From positions 1,426,001-1,490,000 of the forward strand of contig OZ242302.1 of the NCBI GenBank assembly GCA_965208025.1: a DNA stretch of 64,000 nt, read 5' to 3'. The DNA is from Bin80 sp965208025 (lineage in GTDB: Bacteria > Bacteroidota > Rhodothermia > Rhodothermales > Bin80). Below are positions 10,002-21,100 of this stretch, piece by piece. Under the pieces are notes generated by a model. It ran no database searches and was not told the origin of the DNA. It worked only from the letters and a program-made list of their open reading frames with translations. A program made the position numbers and the translations under genes. The stretch's first letter is position 1, and the number at the start of each line of letters is the position of its first letter.

Positions 10002-11705
10002 ATGGTCCGCTATTGTGCAATAATCTTCAAGATCCTCATTCTGTTTGTAGGCTCGGCCAACGCCCAATCTGGACGAATTCCCGTAGCTGCTGATAGTGGG
10101 ATGGTCGTTTCCAGTCATTACCTTGCCACCGAAGTTGGTACCCAGATCCTCCAGAACGGGGGCAATGCCATTGATGCGGCGATTGCAACCGCCTTTACTC
10201 TGTCGGTTACCCTCCCTTCGGCAGGGAATATTGGGGGAGGTGGATTTCTGGTTTATCATGGGGCTGATGGCCATATTACTGCATTTAACTTTCGGGAGAA
10301 AGCTCCACTGGCTGCAACTGAAACGATGTTCTTGGGACCTGATGGAAAGATTAAAGATAACTCCAATCATGAGGGTACACTCTCGGTTGGAGTTCCAGGT
10401 ACCGTTGCGGGGCTTTGGCTTGCCCACCAACGCCTCGGAAGGATGGACTGGAGTGATGTCGTTGAACCAGCCGTTCAATTAGCTTCAGAGGGCTTTCCTT
10501 CCACACGTGCGATGCAGGGCTTCCTGAGCCAACTACTACAAAAAACAGACTCGCTCTATGCAGCTACCCGTCTCGCTTTCCTTAAAAATGGCACAGAGAA
10601 TTACCAGCCTGGTGAGGTCTGGAAACAACCTGATCTTGCTGCCTCCCTGAGCCGTATCCGTGATCATGGACACGATGGCTTCTATCATGGAAAAACAGCA
10701 ACACTGCTGAGTGATTTTATGGCCAGCCATGGTGGTCTCATCACCATGGAAGATTTAGCCTTATATGAAGCCGAAGAAGTGATTCCAGTCCACGGTAGTT
10801 TTGGCGAGTATGACATCTATGCAATGAGTCCTCCCAGTAGTGGGGGTGTGGCATTGATCACGATGCTTAACATTTTAGAATCCTACAATCTTCAATCTCT
10901 GGGACATAACTCGGCCCAGTACCTTCATTTATTAACTGAGACAATGCGACGCGCATTTGCCGATCGTGCCGAATATATTGGAGACCCAAACTTCAACCCT
11001 AGTATGCCGATGGACGACTTAATCAGCAAGTCGCATGCGGAACAACTTCGCAGTTCTATCAACGAATCATATGCCTCTTCAAGCGACCCTGAAAAACTCG
11101 GCCGCCTCTATTTACCAGAGGAAAGTGAGGAAACGACCCATCTTTCCGTTGTAGATGCTGAGGGGAATGCCGTTTCTCTAACCTATACACTTGAATATAG
11201 TTATGGATCTCAGATTGTAGCAGATGGGACAGGATTTCTTCTGAATAACGAAATGGGGGATTTCAACCCAATCCCTGGATACACAGACTCGAATGGCTTC
11301 ATTGGTACGGCCCCAAATCTGATTGCTCCAGAAAAGCGAATGCTGAGCAGCATGACACCTACCATTGTCGCAAAAGATGGAAAACCATTGATCGTTGTAG
11401 GAAGCCCTGGTGGACGAACCATCATTAATACAGTCCTTCAGATTATTTTGAATGTGACCATCTTTAATATGGATATTGCCCAGGCGGTTGAGGCACCTCG
11501 GATTCATCATCAGTGGCTACCAGACATCACCAGTTTTGAATCATGGGGCATCTCACCTGATACGAAGGCACTTTACGAAGCTAAGGGCCATCAAGTCCGT
11601 TATCGTACCTCGCAGGGAAGAGCACATTGCATTATGCGAAAGAACGGGTTACTCTATGGTGCTGCCGATTCTCGCAGCTATGACGGACGAGCGCTTGGAT
11701 ACTAA
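10002..11705 (+). CDS. ggt: Gamma-glutamyltransferase (gamma-glutamyltranspeptidase)
   Basis: Protein of 567 aa of the Ntn-hydrolase family that cleaves the gamma-glutamyl bond of glutathione and related peptides. A Sec signal peptide ends near SANAQS, so it is exported. The precursor is expected to self-cleave before the threonine of ETTHLSVVDAEGNAVSLT (about residues 370-390), which becomes the nucleophile of the small subunit. Other family motifs are NGGNAIDAAIATAF, PSAGNIGGGGF, PPSSGGVAL near the middle, SSMTPTIV and VVGSPGGRTI. Length is typical. A hydantoinase/5-oxoprolinase pair lies elsewhere in the window (33.2-36.8 kb), which suggests 5-oxoproline or gamma-glutamyl metabolism, but the genes are not linked. 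Confidence 0.95.
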   Translation: MVRYCAIIFKILILFVGSANAQSGRIPVAADSGMVVSSHYLATEVGTQILQNGGNAIDAAIATAFTLSVTLPSAGNIGGGGFLVYHGADGHITAFNFREKAPLAATETMFLGPDGKIKDNSNHEGTLSVGVPGTVAGLWLAHQRLGRMDWSDVVEPAVQLASEGFPSTRAMQGFLSQLLQKTDSLYAATRLAFLKNGTENYQPGEVWKQPDLAASLSRIRDHGHDGFYHGKTATLLSDFMASHGGLITMEDLALYEAEEVIPVHGSFGEYDIYAMSPPSSGGVALITMLNILESYNLQSLGHNSAQYLHLLTETMRRAFADRAEYIGDPNFNPSMPMDDLISKSHAEQLRSSINESYASSSDPEKLGRLYLPEESEETTHLSVVDAEGNAVSLTYTLEYSYGSQIVADGTGFLLNNEMGDFNPIPGYTDSNGFIGTAPNLIAPEKRMLSSMTPTIVAKDGKPLIVVGSPGGRTIINTVLQIILNVTIFNMDIAQAVEAPRIHHQWLPDITSFESWGISPDTKALYEAKGHQVRYRTSQGRAHCIMRKNGLLYGAADSRSYDGRALGY

Positions 11706-11931
11706 TTCAGTTTTATTCGCCAAGAAGCTTCTTTTGTCTCTCAAATGTGGGTACTCTGCACATTTGAACAGGACCCACCATTAGAACTGCATCTTTTCTG
11801 AGCCTTGGCAAATTGCTCTAAATTAGAATTCGTTCAATCAGAGTATCTGGATCAAGCGGGGGTATGTGCTCTTGTATTTATCTCGAGTCCTGTGAGTTTG
11901 TGTCACGTATCTGATGTGCAACCCACTTGAA

Positions 11932-14900
11932 TCACCAATTCAGATCCATGCGAGCACTGAGCCCGTACGAGTGTGGAGTCCTGTTCGCCTCCATCGTTCG
12001 TGCGGTGGTGGCTACCGAGACTTGCAATCCTTCCTTCATCCGCAGGTTGTATCCAACCCGATAGGCGCGCCCGCTTGGGTCCATCGTCATTCCTACAATG
12101 GATCGTCCCAGACTTTCTCGGATCGCCATTCCATACCCCAGTTCCATTTCTACTCGTTGATCGGTATTCCCTAGTCCAATGGAATGCAATGGGGCTTCAC
12201 GCCAGAGATCTCCCCCATAGGCATTCCCCCAGAGCGGTCGTACTCGCATAGAGGGGCCCAACCCACCCGGCGATCCATACTCAACGGATCCCATCAGCCC
12301 CCATTCGCGCAGGCCCTCGTCCGTATGCAGTACCAAGGTCCGACCTCCAACCTCCGCACGCAGTTGACTCGTAGACCAGCGCACACCTCCCCCCAGTTCC
12401 ATTCCCATCCCTGTCTCTGCATCCCCTCCATCCTGCCGAAGGGCGGTTTCCAGATACGGCTGCATGCCCGCTCCCAATCGGAGACTTCCCTCTACGCCTG
12501 CACGGACCCGACGGACACCCAGTTCCGATCCATTCTCCATATCTGCCGTCGCCCAGAACGCATCCACCTTGTACCCCAATTGTCCTGTACTGCCACGAGT
12601 CAGGATTCCCGTCAGTCCGAGCGCAACCAGTGCGGCGTCCAATTCGGATTCCAGTGTTTCCAGTTCAGTCTCGCCCCGTCCTAGTCCCAAGAGCAGCCAT
12701 GCGCGCATTCCAGTCCCTGTTTGATAACTGATATAGGGATAGATGCCGGTCAATCGTGAGGATGCTGTGCCAGACCACGCTGGCGTCTCATAGGTGCCTT
12801 GATCCCAGCTTTGCGCGGCCAAGAGACCTGCCATCCATCCCTGATCCCATGCATAGTCGGCTCCCAGGATCATACTTGTTACATCTGAGCGCAACGAGAG
12901 CGCTCCATCCCTGCCATTCATGCGCGTGAATGCGCCCTGCCCCCAGACGCTCCATCCTCCCTGCGTAAATTCTGCACCACACCCGCGAAAGATGTCTCCC
13001 AGAGATCGGCGCGCCGTCCCATAGCGGAGCCACGATAGATCAGGAATGCTGCACCGCGCCATCCCTTCCATCCGCCGAGAGAATGCGTCCACAATTTGGG
13101 ACGCCCAAGTGCGAAGGACTCTGGATACGTATGCATTCTGAATGTTCTCCTCGCTCTCCTCTTCCACTACCGCCTCCGTGCGGGCTTGCGCTACTTCTGC
13201 ATTCACAGCGGAGAGCAGGACCAGCGAAAAGGTCTTCGCCTCCCAGATTCGTTCGCTGGCGAGCAGCTTCACTTCAATGGTTTTGGAGACCTCGCTAGGT
13301 TCAAACGCAACCTGCCCTGCGAGAGGTTCATAGTCCTCGCCTGCCAATGCACTCCCATCTTCGGTGGCATAGCTGATCAGGATCGGCAAAGGAGAGGGTT
13401 TGGATAAGTGCATATCAAACATTGCCACTTGGCGGGAGACCGTCACACTCTGTACCGAGACCGTGGGACTCCCGTCATTGTCCAGAATCGTTCCTGTCCC
13501 TGTTTCTTGGGCAATCTCCGCATGTCTTGCATTGGAAAGCGTCACTTGGAAGGTTTCGTCGGATTCCACCTCTGAATCCTCCAGAATCTGGATGCGAATC
13601 TTGCCCTCGGTGCTCCCCCACTGAAAAATGACGATCCCCTGCGAGGATACATAATCCGATCCTTCCTCTGCGGTATCATCCGAGGACGTATACCTGACAG
13701 TGACCAGCTCGGAACTGGCCCGATTCAGTCGGATAGGCAACAGAAGTAATCCATCTCCCTCCGATGCTTGCTCATCATAGATGCTCACCGTGAGCGGCAC
13801 ATCATCATCCTGAATCGTGCCCGTAGCTTCCAGGTTGGAGAAATCTGCGCTAGAGAGACGAATACGAAACGTTTCGGTCGGTTCGGTTTCCAGATTATCC
13901 AGGATCGGAACTCGAATTTCTTTAAGCAACTCTCCCGGTGCAAATATAATCTCTCCTGCAACAGCTTCATAATCCTGTCCCGAGAGGGCAGACGCATCCT
14001 CGGTCGAAAAGCCAAAGGTTCGTGGCTTACTGTCCAGACCACTCAACTCCACTTCAAAGACTGCCTCTGTCTCCGACTCGGTGACCTCTGCATCCCGGAT
14101 GATCGCCGTCACGGGATCTTCATTGTCCAAGATGATGCCCTGCGCTTCATCTTGCCCCAGCACCCCATTCTGCGCATCACTCAACTGCACCCTGAACGTT
14201 TCCTCTCCTTCATGAATCTCATCGTCCATGATCTGTACAACAATAGTTTTTGTTGTCTCTCCTGAGATGAAACGTAGCGGACTTGGCGTTAGCACCCGAT
14301 AGTCCAGAGGCGCATTGGCCGTCTCGTCCAGAACCGAAAATTCAACTTGGGTATCTCGCCCAGGAAGTACACGGCTGAGTGTCACGGAAAACAGTGCCTG
14401 TCCTGCCTCTTCCCTCACAGTCATGGACTCCTCAATATCCACGACGGAGAGCGCATCGTCATCCAGAATCGTCCCTCTGGCCTCAACCGTGGAGAGGACC
14501 GCATACTCAGGCGCGGATAGCCGTAAAAGAAAGGTCTCCTCCATTTCTTCTTCCGTATCATCTATGATCGGGACCGATACCTCCCGACGGTGCGTACCCC
14601 GAGGAAACACCAGCATACCGCTCTGACCCATATAGTCCACTGGTTCCAGTGCCGTCTCACCAGCGGTCTCAAACGCGACGCGCACGGTCTGCACCGGGTT
14701 GGGTGGATTCAGTGTTATCTCAAAAGTCATTTCGGACTTGCTCTCCAATGCCAAAGCATCTCCAACTTGCAACTCGTATAGATCATCATCCTCTATCGTC
14801 ACGGTGGACTCGCCTGGGTCCAGCACAATGCCCTCTACCTCCATCAATTGAATCTGAAAGGTTTCCTCCCCCTCAAATAATTGATCGTCCAGAATCGGCA

Positions 14901-17900
14901 CCTTAACAAATACCGTTTTGCTTCCCTCCGGGATGTGCAAGTTGTCATCTGGTGCCACATAGTCCTGCACTTCGGTGGCGCTATTTGCAATTGTTTGAAT
15001 TGGTATGTACAGTTCAGTCGGCGCCGCGGGGTTCACCTCAATTCGTATCTGGGCCTCTCCAACTTCTTCGGATACTATCGTATCCCAGATTGCCAGCGTA
15101 ATCAAGTGATCGTTATCTATAATGGTAAGATAGGCTAAAGTCTCACTTTGTGAAAATGCCATACTATTGCCGCTGATCGCAATCGTCTCCGACGGCTCGT
15201 AGATCAAATCATCCAATAACGTTAAGTTAAAGACCGTATTTCCTTCCAACTCATTCGCCATGATCATTAGCTGAAAGGAGTCCACTTCTTCAAAGTCTAC
15301 CCCAGACGTCGCCGTCCCCGAACCCAAGGTGATCGTCACATTGGTATCAACCGCCTGTGCAACATCTAGGGTTACTGTGACCATGATTTGAACCGTTCCT
15401 TCGTCTTCATTTACCTCCACTGGGTCTACCATAAGCGTACTCCCTAAAGGCAAATCATCATTCAGTATCGTCAAGATCTTGTCCGACGGGTTCGTCACGC
15501 CCAATGAATTCCTCGCCTGACCGCTTACCGTTACCGTCTTATTTAGAGCCTCCACCAAATTGTCCAGTGCTGTGATTGAGACCTCACCTGTACTGACCAT
15601 TGCTCCTGATTCAACGATAAGTGTGTTATTGGAACTAAGCATATAATCCTTTGGCGTAGCGGGCGAATCTGGAACGGCTGATACCTCAATCACCGTTGCC
15701 TGACTTGAGGCTGGGCTCATAAGGGCAGAGATTGTCGTGCTTTCGCCAGATTCCGAAATTGCTTCTGGAGTTAATACTAGTGTAACTTCTGGTATAGGAT
15801 CTGTATCAAGAAGCTTGAGAGTGGCTGTGCTCACCTCCAGACCGTCCACCCCTGTCGTCCCTATAATCTGGACGGTTTCCACTGGCTCATCTATTCCGTC
15901 CGAGATCGGCGTAAACAGAAATATACCCGTACCCTCTCTATCCTTCGCCAAGATCGTCAGGGGGAAGGGGTGAACGAGGGTAAAGTCCGTTCCAGAATCG
16001 GCCGTGCTTGACTCCACGAAAATAGTCATTACCGTGTCGGTACTCCGAAGAACATCTAGCGCTGCTGTGACCATGATTTGAACCGTTCCTCCGTCTTCAT
16101 TTACCTCCACTGGATCTACCGTAAGCGTAATCCCTGAAGGCAAATCATCATTCAGTATCGTCAAGATCTTGTCCGACGGGTTCGTCACGCCCAATGAATT
16201 CCTCGCCTGACCGCTTACCGTTACCGTCTTATTTAGAGCCTCCACCAAATTGTCCAGTGCTGTGATTGAGACCTCACCTGTACTGACCATTGCTCCTGAT
16301 TCAACGATAAGTGTGTTATTGGAACTAAGCATATAATCCTTTGGCGTAGCGGGCGAATCTGGAACGGCTGATACCTCAATCACCGTTGCCTGACTTGAGG
16401 CTGGGCTCATAAGGGCAGAGATTGTCGTGCTTTCGCCAGATTCCGAAATTGCTTCTGGAGTTAATACTAGTGTAACTTCTGGTATAGGATCCGTATCAAG
16501 AAGCTTGAGAGTGGCTGTGCTCACCTCCAGACCGTCCACCCCTGTCGTCCCTATAATCTGGACGGTTTCCACTGGCTCATCTATTCCGTCCGAGATCGGC
16601 GTAAACGGGAATATACCCGTACCCTCTCTATCCTTCGCCAAGATCGTCAGGGGGAAGGGGTGAACGGGGGTAAAGTCCGTTCTAGAATTGGCCGTGCTTG
16701 ACTCCACGAAAATAGTCATTACCGTGTCGGTACTCCGAAGAACATCCAGCGCTGCCGTCACGGTGACGTTCTCTGTCCCAGCATCTTCATCTACCTCATG
16801 AGGCACTACCGAAAGTGTTACCCTCGTTGCCTCATCATCATTGACAATCGTGAGCGTCTCTTTCTCTGGATCCATAACACCCTGTGCATTTGTCACTTGA
16901 CCGCTCACCGTTACCGTCTTATTTGGCTCATCTACATCATTGTCTACTGCCGTGAGCGTGACCGTTCCTGTACTGGTCACTGCTCCGGCAGCAATCCTCA
17001 GCCTCGGGTTACTACTGAGTGTATAATCAAAATCTGTGGCTGGGATGGTTGCAGCCGCGGAGATCATGATTGAAGTCTCCACACTTGATGGGGCGCTCAG
17101 ATGTGCGGTGACCGTTGTGCTCCCGCCGGCTTCTGAAATTTCTTCGGAGGCTAGATCTAGCGTAACTACCAAAGTCGGATCCGCGCAGGGCTTTAGCCTA
17201 CTAAAATGAATAAAAATAGTGATCGCCCCTGACTCACGCAGATCAAGGATCTTTTGAGGTAAGCACCTGATGGGATTACCATCAAGATACACTGTAAGTC
17301 CATCTCGAATACCATCAAAGATATTCTCATGGAGAGTGGTGAGAGAATTATTCTGGAGGTCAAGCTTCTCCAATCTGTTGAGCCCCTCAAAGAGATCCTC
17401 ATCTAGGTCGGTGAGTGAATTATCCGCTAAGAACAGATAATACAATTTGGAGAGACCCTCAAAGAGATCTTCATCCAGGTCGGTGAGTGAATTATTGAAT
17501 AAGTACAAGTATTTCAAGCCTGAGAGACCCTCAAAGAGATTCTCATCCAGATTGGCGAGAGAATTACTATTCATATCCAGTAGTTCTAATCTGGTGAGAT
17601 TGTCAAACAAATCCTTAGGAATGGTGGGGAGAGAGTTCCTGTCCAAGTGCAGAGCTCTCAAGTTGGAGAGACCATCCAAAATATTGGCTGGTAAGTCGGT
17701 GAGAGAATTCTTTTCAAATTCAAGAAGATCCAGACTAGACAGTCCATCAAAGTCTCCATCTTTCAGTGATGTGATCCCCTCATTCCAAAACCTCAATTCT
17801 ATGATGTCTGACAACTCGGCGGCGGCAACATTCGTACAATCGCTACCCGAAGTTCTCGAAAGAATCTCATCCTTCACTTGTGGAGTTCGCTCGCAGATAT

Positions 17901-17997
17901 TCACCGTCTGCGCATTGACATCCAAAGCAGAGAAAACCAGATAAACACACGCGACAACGTCCAGATATAAAGAAGGAAATCTTCGCATGACTTTCAT
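11932..17997 (-). CDS. Giant surface protein: LRR, Calx-beta array, autotransporter-type outer-membrane barrel
   Basis: Protein of 2021 aa from the ATG at 17997, which follows a GGGGG stretch; ATGs at 18042 and 17988 are alternatives. A signal peptide ends near VNAQT. About eight 24-residue leucine-rich repeats (NSLTDLDEDLFEGL type) span residues 65-255 and close with a CLPQKILDL cap. From about 280 to 1600 there is a long series of roughly 90-115-residue Calx-beta-like domains, recognisable by their DDD/DNE calcium-site ends (TILDDDA, GIILDNEDP). After a linker (AYVSRVLRTWASQ, about 1620) the last 340 residues form an alternating aromatic beta-barrel ending in Trp, as expected of a BAM-recognised barrel. 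Barrel and calcium-binding roles come from family knowledge; ligand and function are unknown. The next gene is a paralogue. Confidence 0.85.
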   Translation of the reverse strand: MKVMRRFPSLYLDVVACVYLVFSALDVNAQTVNICERTPQVKDEILSRTSGSDCTNVAAAELSDIIELRFWNEGITSLKDGDFDGLSSLDLLEFEKNSLTDLPANILDGLSNLRALHLDRNSLPTIPKDLFDNLTRLELLDMNSNSLANLDENLFEGLSGLKYLYLFNNSLTDLDEDLFEGLSKLYYLFLADNSLTDLDEDLFEGLNRLEKLDLQNNSLTTLHENIFDGIRDGLTVYLDGNPIRCLPQKILDLRESGAITIFIHFSRLKPCADPTLVVTLDLASEEISEAGGSTTVTAHLSAPSSVETSIMISAAATIPATDFDYTLSSNPRLRIAAGAVTSTGTVTLTAVDNDVDEPNKTVTVSGQVTNAQGVMDPEKETLTIVNDDEATRVTLSVVPHEVDEDAGTENVTVTAALDVLRSTDTVMTIFVESSTANSRTDFTPVHPFPLTILAKDREGTGIFPFTPISDGIDEPVETVQIIGTTGVDGLEVSTATLKLLDTDPIPEVTLVLTPEAISESGESTTISALMSPASSQATVIEVSAVPDSPATPKDYMLSSNNTLIVESGAMVSTGEVSITALDNLVEALNKTVTVSGQARNSLGVTNPSDKILTILNDDLPSGITLTVDPVEVNEDGGTVQIMVTAALDVLRSTDTVMTIFVESSTADSGTDFTLVHPFPLTILAKDREGTGIFLFTPISDGIDEPVETVQIIGTTGVDGLEVSTATLKLLDTDPIPEVTLVLTPEAISESGESTTISALMSPASSQATVIEVSAVPDSPATPKDYMLSSNNTLIVESGAMVSTGEVSITALDNLVEALNKTVTVSGQARNSLGVTNPSDKILTILNDDLPLGSTLMVDPVEVNEDEGTVQIMVTVTLDVAQAVDTNVTITLGSGTATSGVDFEEVDSFQLMIMANELEGNTVFNLTLLDDLIYEPSETIAISGNSMAFSQSETLAYLTIIDNDHLITLAIWDTIVSEEVGEAQIRIEVNPAAPTELYIPIQTIANSATEVQDYVAPDDNLHIPEGSKTVFVKVPILDDQLFEGEETFQIQLMEVEGIVLDPGESTVTIEDDDLYELQVGDALALESKSEMTFEITLNPPNPVQTVRVAFETAGETALEPVDYMGQSGMLVFPRGTHRREVSVPIIDDTEEEMEETFLLRLSAPEYAVLSTVEARGTILDDDALSVVDIEESMTVREEAGQALFSVTLSRVLPGRDTQVEFSVLDETANAPLDYRVLTPSPLRFISGETTKTIVVQIMDDEIHEGEETFRVQLSDAQNGVLGQDEAQGIILDNEDPVTAIIRDAEVTESETEAVFEVELSGLDSKPRTFGFSTEDASALSGQDYEAVAGEIIFAPGELLKEIRVPILDNLETEPTETFRIRLSSADFSNLEATGTIQDDDVPLTVSIYDEQASEGDGLLLLPIRLNRASSELVTVRYTSSDDTAEEGSDYVSSQGIVIFQWGSTEGKIRIQILEDSEVESDETFQVTLSNARHAEIAQETGTGTILDNDGSPTVSVQSVTVSRQVAMFDMHLSKPSPLPILISYATEDGSALAGEDYEPLAGQVAFEPSEVSKTIEVKLLASERIWEAKTFSLVLLSAVNAEVAQARTEAVVEEESEENIQNAYVSRVLRTWASQIVDAFSRRMEGMARCSIPDLSWLRYGTARRSLGDIFRGCGAEFTQGGWSVWGQGAFTRMNGRDGALSLRSDVTSMILGADYAWDQGWMAGLLAAQSWDQGTYETPAWSGTASSRLTGIYPYISYQTGTGMRAWLLLGLGRGETELETLESELDAALVALGLTGILTRGSTGQLGYKVDAFWATADMENGSELGVRRVRAGVEGSLRLGAGMQPYLETALRQDGGDAETGMGMELGGGVRWSTSQLRAEVGGRTLVLHTDEGLREWGLMGSVEYGSPGGLGPSMRVRPLWGNAYGGDLWREAPLHSIGLGNTDQRVEMELGYGMAIRESLGRSIVGMTMDPSGRAYRVGYNLRMKEGLQVSVATTARTMEANRTPHSYGLSARMDLNW
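15361..16740 (-). repeat. Two near-identical 690-bp tandem copies inside the giant surface-protein gene
   Basis: Positions 15361-16050 and 16051-16740 match with a period of exactly 690 bp, so frame is kept (230 residues, about two Calx-beta domains). Only scattered substitutions separate them, for example the FTLV/FTPV and ILFTP/IFPFTP changes. A shorter partial match (aacatccagcgctgcc) follows at 16741. The near identity points to a recent unequal crossover or to ongoing homogenisation. Confidence 0.9.
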
Positions 17998-18169
17998 AGG
18001 CCCCCAGTAATGCGACATACTCTCGCCCGAAGGTAGTAGCACTTAAAAGATTGTATCCAATACTATATATGAATTTTTGGTGAATATTTCAACGATCCAC
18101 ACAGTTCAACTGAGATATCACGGATCTTAGTGAGTTTTGATCCATATCCTGATGGCGATCCTATGCAGA

Positions 18170-21100
18170 TCACCATTTCAGGTGCACTCGCCCACCAAGT
18201 CCGTAGGAGGACGGAGTCCTGTTCGCCTCCATCGTTCGTGCGGTGGTGGCTATCGAAACTTGCAGTCCTTGATTCATCCGCAGGTTGTATCCAACCCGAT
18301 AGGCGCGCCCGCTCGGATCTAGCGTCATCCCCACGATAGATCGTCCAAGACTTTTCCTGATCGGCATCCCATACCCCAGTTCCATTTCCACGCGTTGATC
18401 CGTGCTCCCCACTCCCATGGAGTGCAAGGGGGCTTCGCGCCATAGATCTCCCCCGTAGACATTCCCCCAAAGCGGTCGTACACGCATGGAGGGACCCAGC
18501 CCATCAGGCGATCCATACTCTACGGATCCCGTCAGTCCCCATTCGCGCAGTCCCTCATCGGTATGCAGCACCAAGGTCCGACCCCCAACCTCCGCACGCA
18601 GTTGACTCGTGGACCAGCGCACTCCTCCACCCAGCTCCATTCCCAGTCCTGTCTCTGCATCTCCTCCGTCTTGGCGAAGGGCCGCCTCCATGTAGGGCTG
18701 CATACCCGCTCCCATTTGGAGACTTCCCTCTACGCCTGCACGAACCCGACGTACACCGAGATCGGATCCTATCTCCATTTCGGCGGTGGCCCAAAACGCA
18801 TCCACCTCGTAGCCCAGCCGTCCTGTGCTACCCCCCGTCAGGGTTCCCGTCAGTCCGAGCGCAACCAGTGCGGCGTCCAATTCGGATTCCAGGGTCTCCA
18901 CCTCAGTCTCCCCGCGTCCGAGTCCCAAAAGCATCCATGCACGCATTCCCGCGCCTGTTTGGTAACTGACATAGGGATAGAAGCCGGTCAATCTGGAGGA
19001 TGCTGAACCGGACCGCGTCGGTGTCTCATAGGTGCCTTGATCCCAGCTTTGCGCGGCCAAGAGACCTGCCATCCATCCCTGTCTCCACACATAGTCGGCT
19101 CCCAAGAGCATCGTCGTGACATTTGAACGCAACGAGAGTGCTCCATCTCTTCCATTCATGCGCGTAAATGCACCTTGCCCCCAGACGCTCCATCCTCCCT
19201 GCGTATACGCTGCACCACACCCGCGAAAGATGTCTCCCAGAGAGCGGCGCGCCGTCCCATAGCGTAGCCACGATAGATCAGGAATGCTGCACTGCGCCAT
19301 CCCTTCCATCCGCCGAGAGAAGGCGTCCACGACTTGGGACGCCCAAGTGCGAAGGACTCTGGACACATATGCATTCTGGATGATCTCCTCGCTCTCCTCT
19401 TCCACGACCGCCTCTGTGCGGGCCTGCTCTACCTGTGCATTCATGGCCGAGAGCAATGCAAGTGCAAACGTCTTCGCCTCCCGGATGCGTTCGCTGGAGA
19501 GCAGCTTCACTTCAATGGTTTTGGAGACCTCGCCAGGTTCAAACGCAACCTGCCCTGCGAGAGGTTCATAGTCCTCGCCTGCCAATGCACTCCCGTCTTC
19601 TGTGGCATAGCTGACCAGCACAGGCAAAGGAGAGGGCTTGGATAAGTGCACCTCAAAGATTGCTGTACGGGTGGAGACCATTACATTCTGCACCGCAACC
19701 GTGGGACTGCCGTCATTGTCCAGAATCGTTCCCGTCCCTGTCTCTTGGGCAATGGTCGCATGTCTGGCATTGGAAAGTGTCACCTGAAAGGTTTCCTCCG
19801 ATTCCACCTCTGAATCTTCCAGGATCTGGATGCGGATCTTCCCTTCGGTGCTCCCCCGCTGAAAGATGACGATCCCCTGCGAGGATACATAATCCGATCC
19901 TTCCTCTGCGGTCTCATCCGAGGACGTATACCGGACGGTGACCAGTTCGGAACTGGCCCGATTCAGTCGGACTGGTAGGAGAAGTGAACCATCTCCCTCC
20001 GATGCACTCTCATCGTAGATACTCACCGTGAGTGGGGCATCATCATCTTGAATGGTCCCTTGAGCGTCTCCATCGGAGATCCCATTCCCCGATAGGCGCA
20101 CTCGAAAGGATTCGGTGGGTTCGGTTTCCAGATCGTTGATGATTGAAACACGGATATCTTTGAGTACCTCTTCTGGTGCAAATGTGACTTCGCCAGCGGC
20201 GGCTTCATAGTCCTGTCTTGAGAGGGCAGACGCATCCTCGGTCGTAAAGCCAAAGGTTCGCGGCTTGCTGTCCAGACCACTCAACTCCACTCTAAAGACG
20301 GCTGCTGCCTCCGACTCGGTGACCTCTGCATCCCGGATACTCACCGTCACGGGATCCTCATTATCCAGGATAATCCCCTGGGCTTCAGATTGCCCCAACA
20401 CCCCATTCTGCGGATCCCTCAACTGAATCCGAAACGTTTCCTCTTCTTCATGAATCTCATCGTCCATGATCTGTACAACAATGGATTTTGTTGTCTCTCC
20501 AGAGAGAAAACGTAGCGGACTTGGCGTAAGCACCTGATAATCCAGAGGCGCATTGGCCGTCTCGTCCAGAACCGAAAATTCAACCTGAGGATCTCGCCCA
20601 GACAGTACACGGCTCAGGGTCACGGCAAACTGCGCCTGTCCTGCCTCTTCCCTCACGGTCACGGACGCTTCGATCTCCATGACGGGAAGCGCATCGTCAT
20701 CCCGAATCGTCCCCCTGGCCTCAACCGTGGACAGGACGGCATACTCGGGTTGGGATAACCGCAAAAGGAAGGTCTCCTCCAATTCCTCCTGTGTATCATC
20801 CATGATCGGGACCGATACCTCACGACGGGGCGTATCTGGGGGGAACACCAGCATACCGCTTTGGCGCAGATAGTCCATGGGTTCCATGGCCGTCTCATTC
20901 GCGGTCTCGAACGCGACGCGCACGGTCTGCACCGGGTTGGGCGGATTCAGCGTGACCATAAAGGTCATCTCGCCTGCACTTTCCAATACCGAAGTATTCT
21001 CAACTTGCAATTCGTACAGATCATTATCCTTGATCGTTACCGTCGCCTCCCCTGGATTCAGCACCACGCCCTCCGTCTCTATCAACTGGATCTGAAAGGT

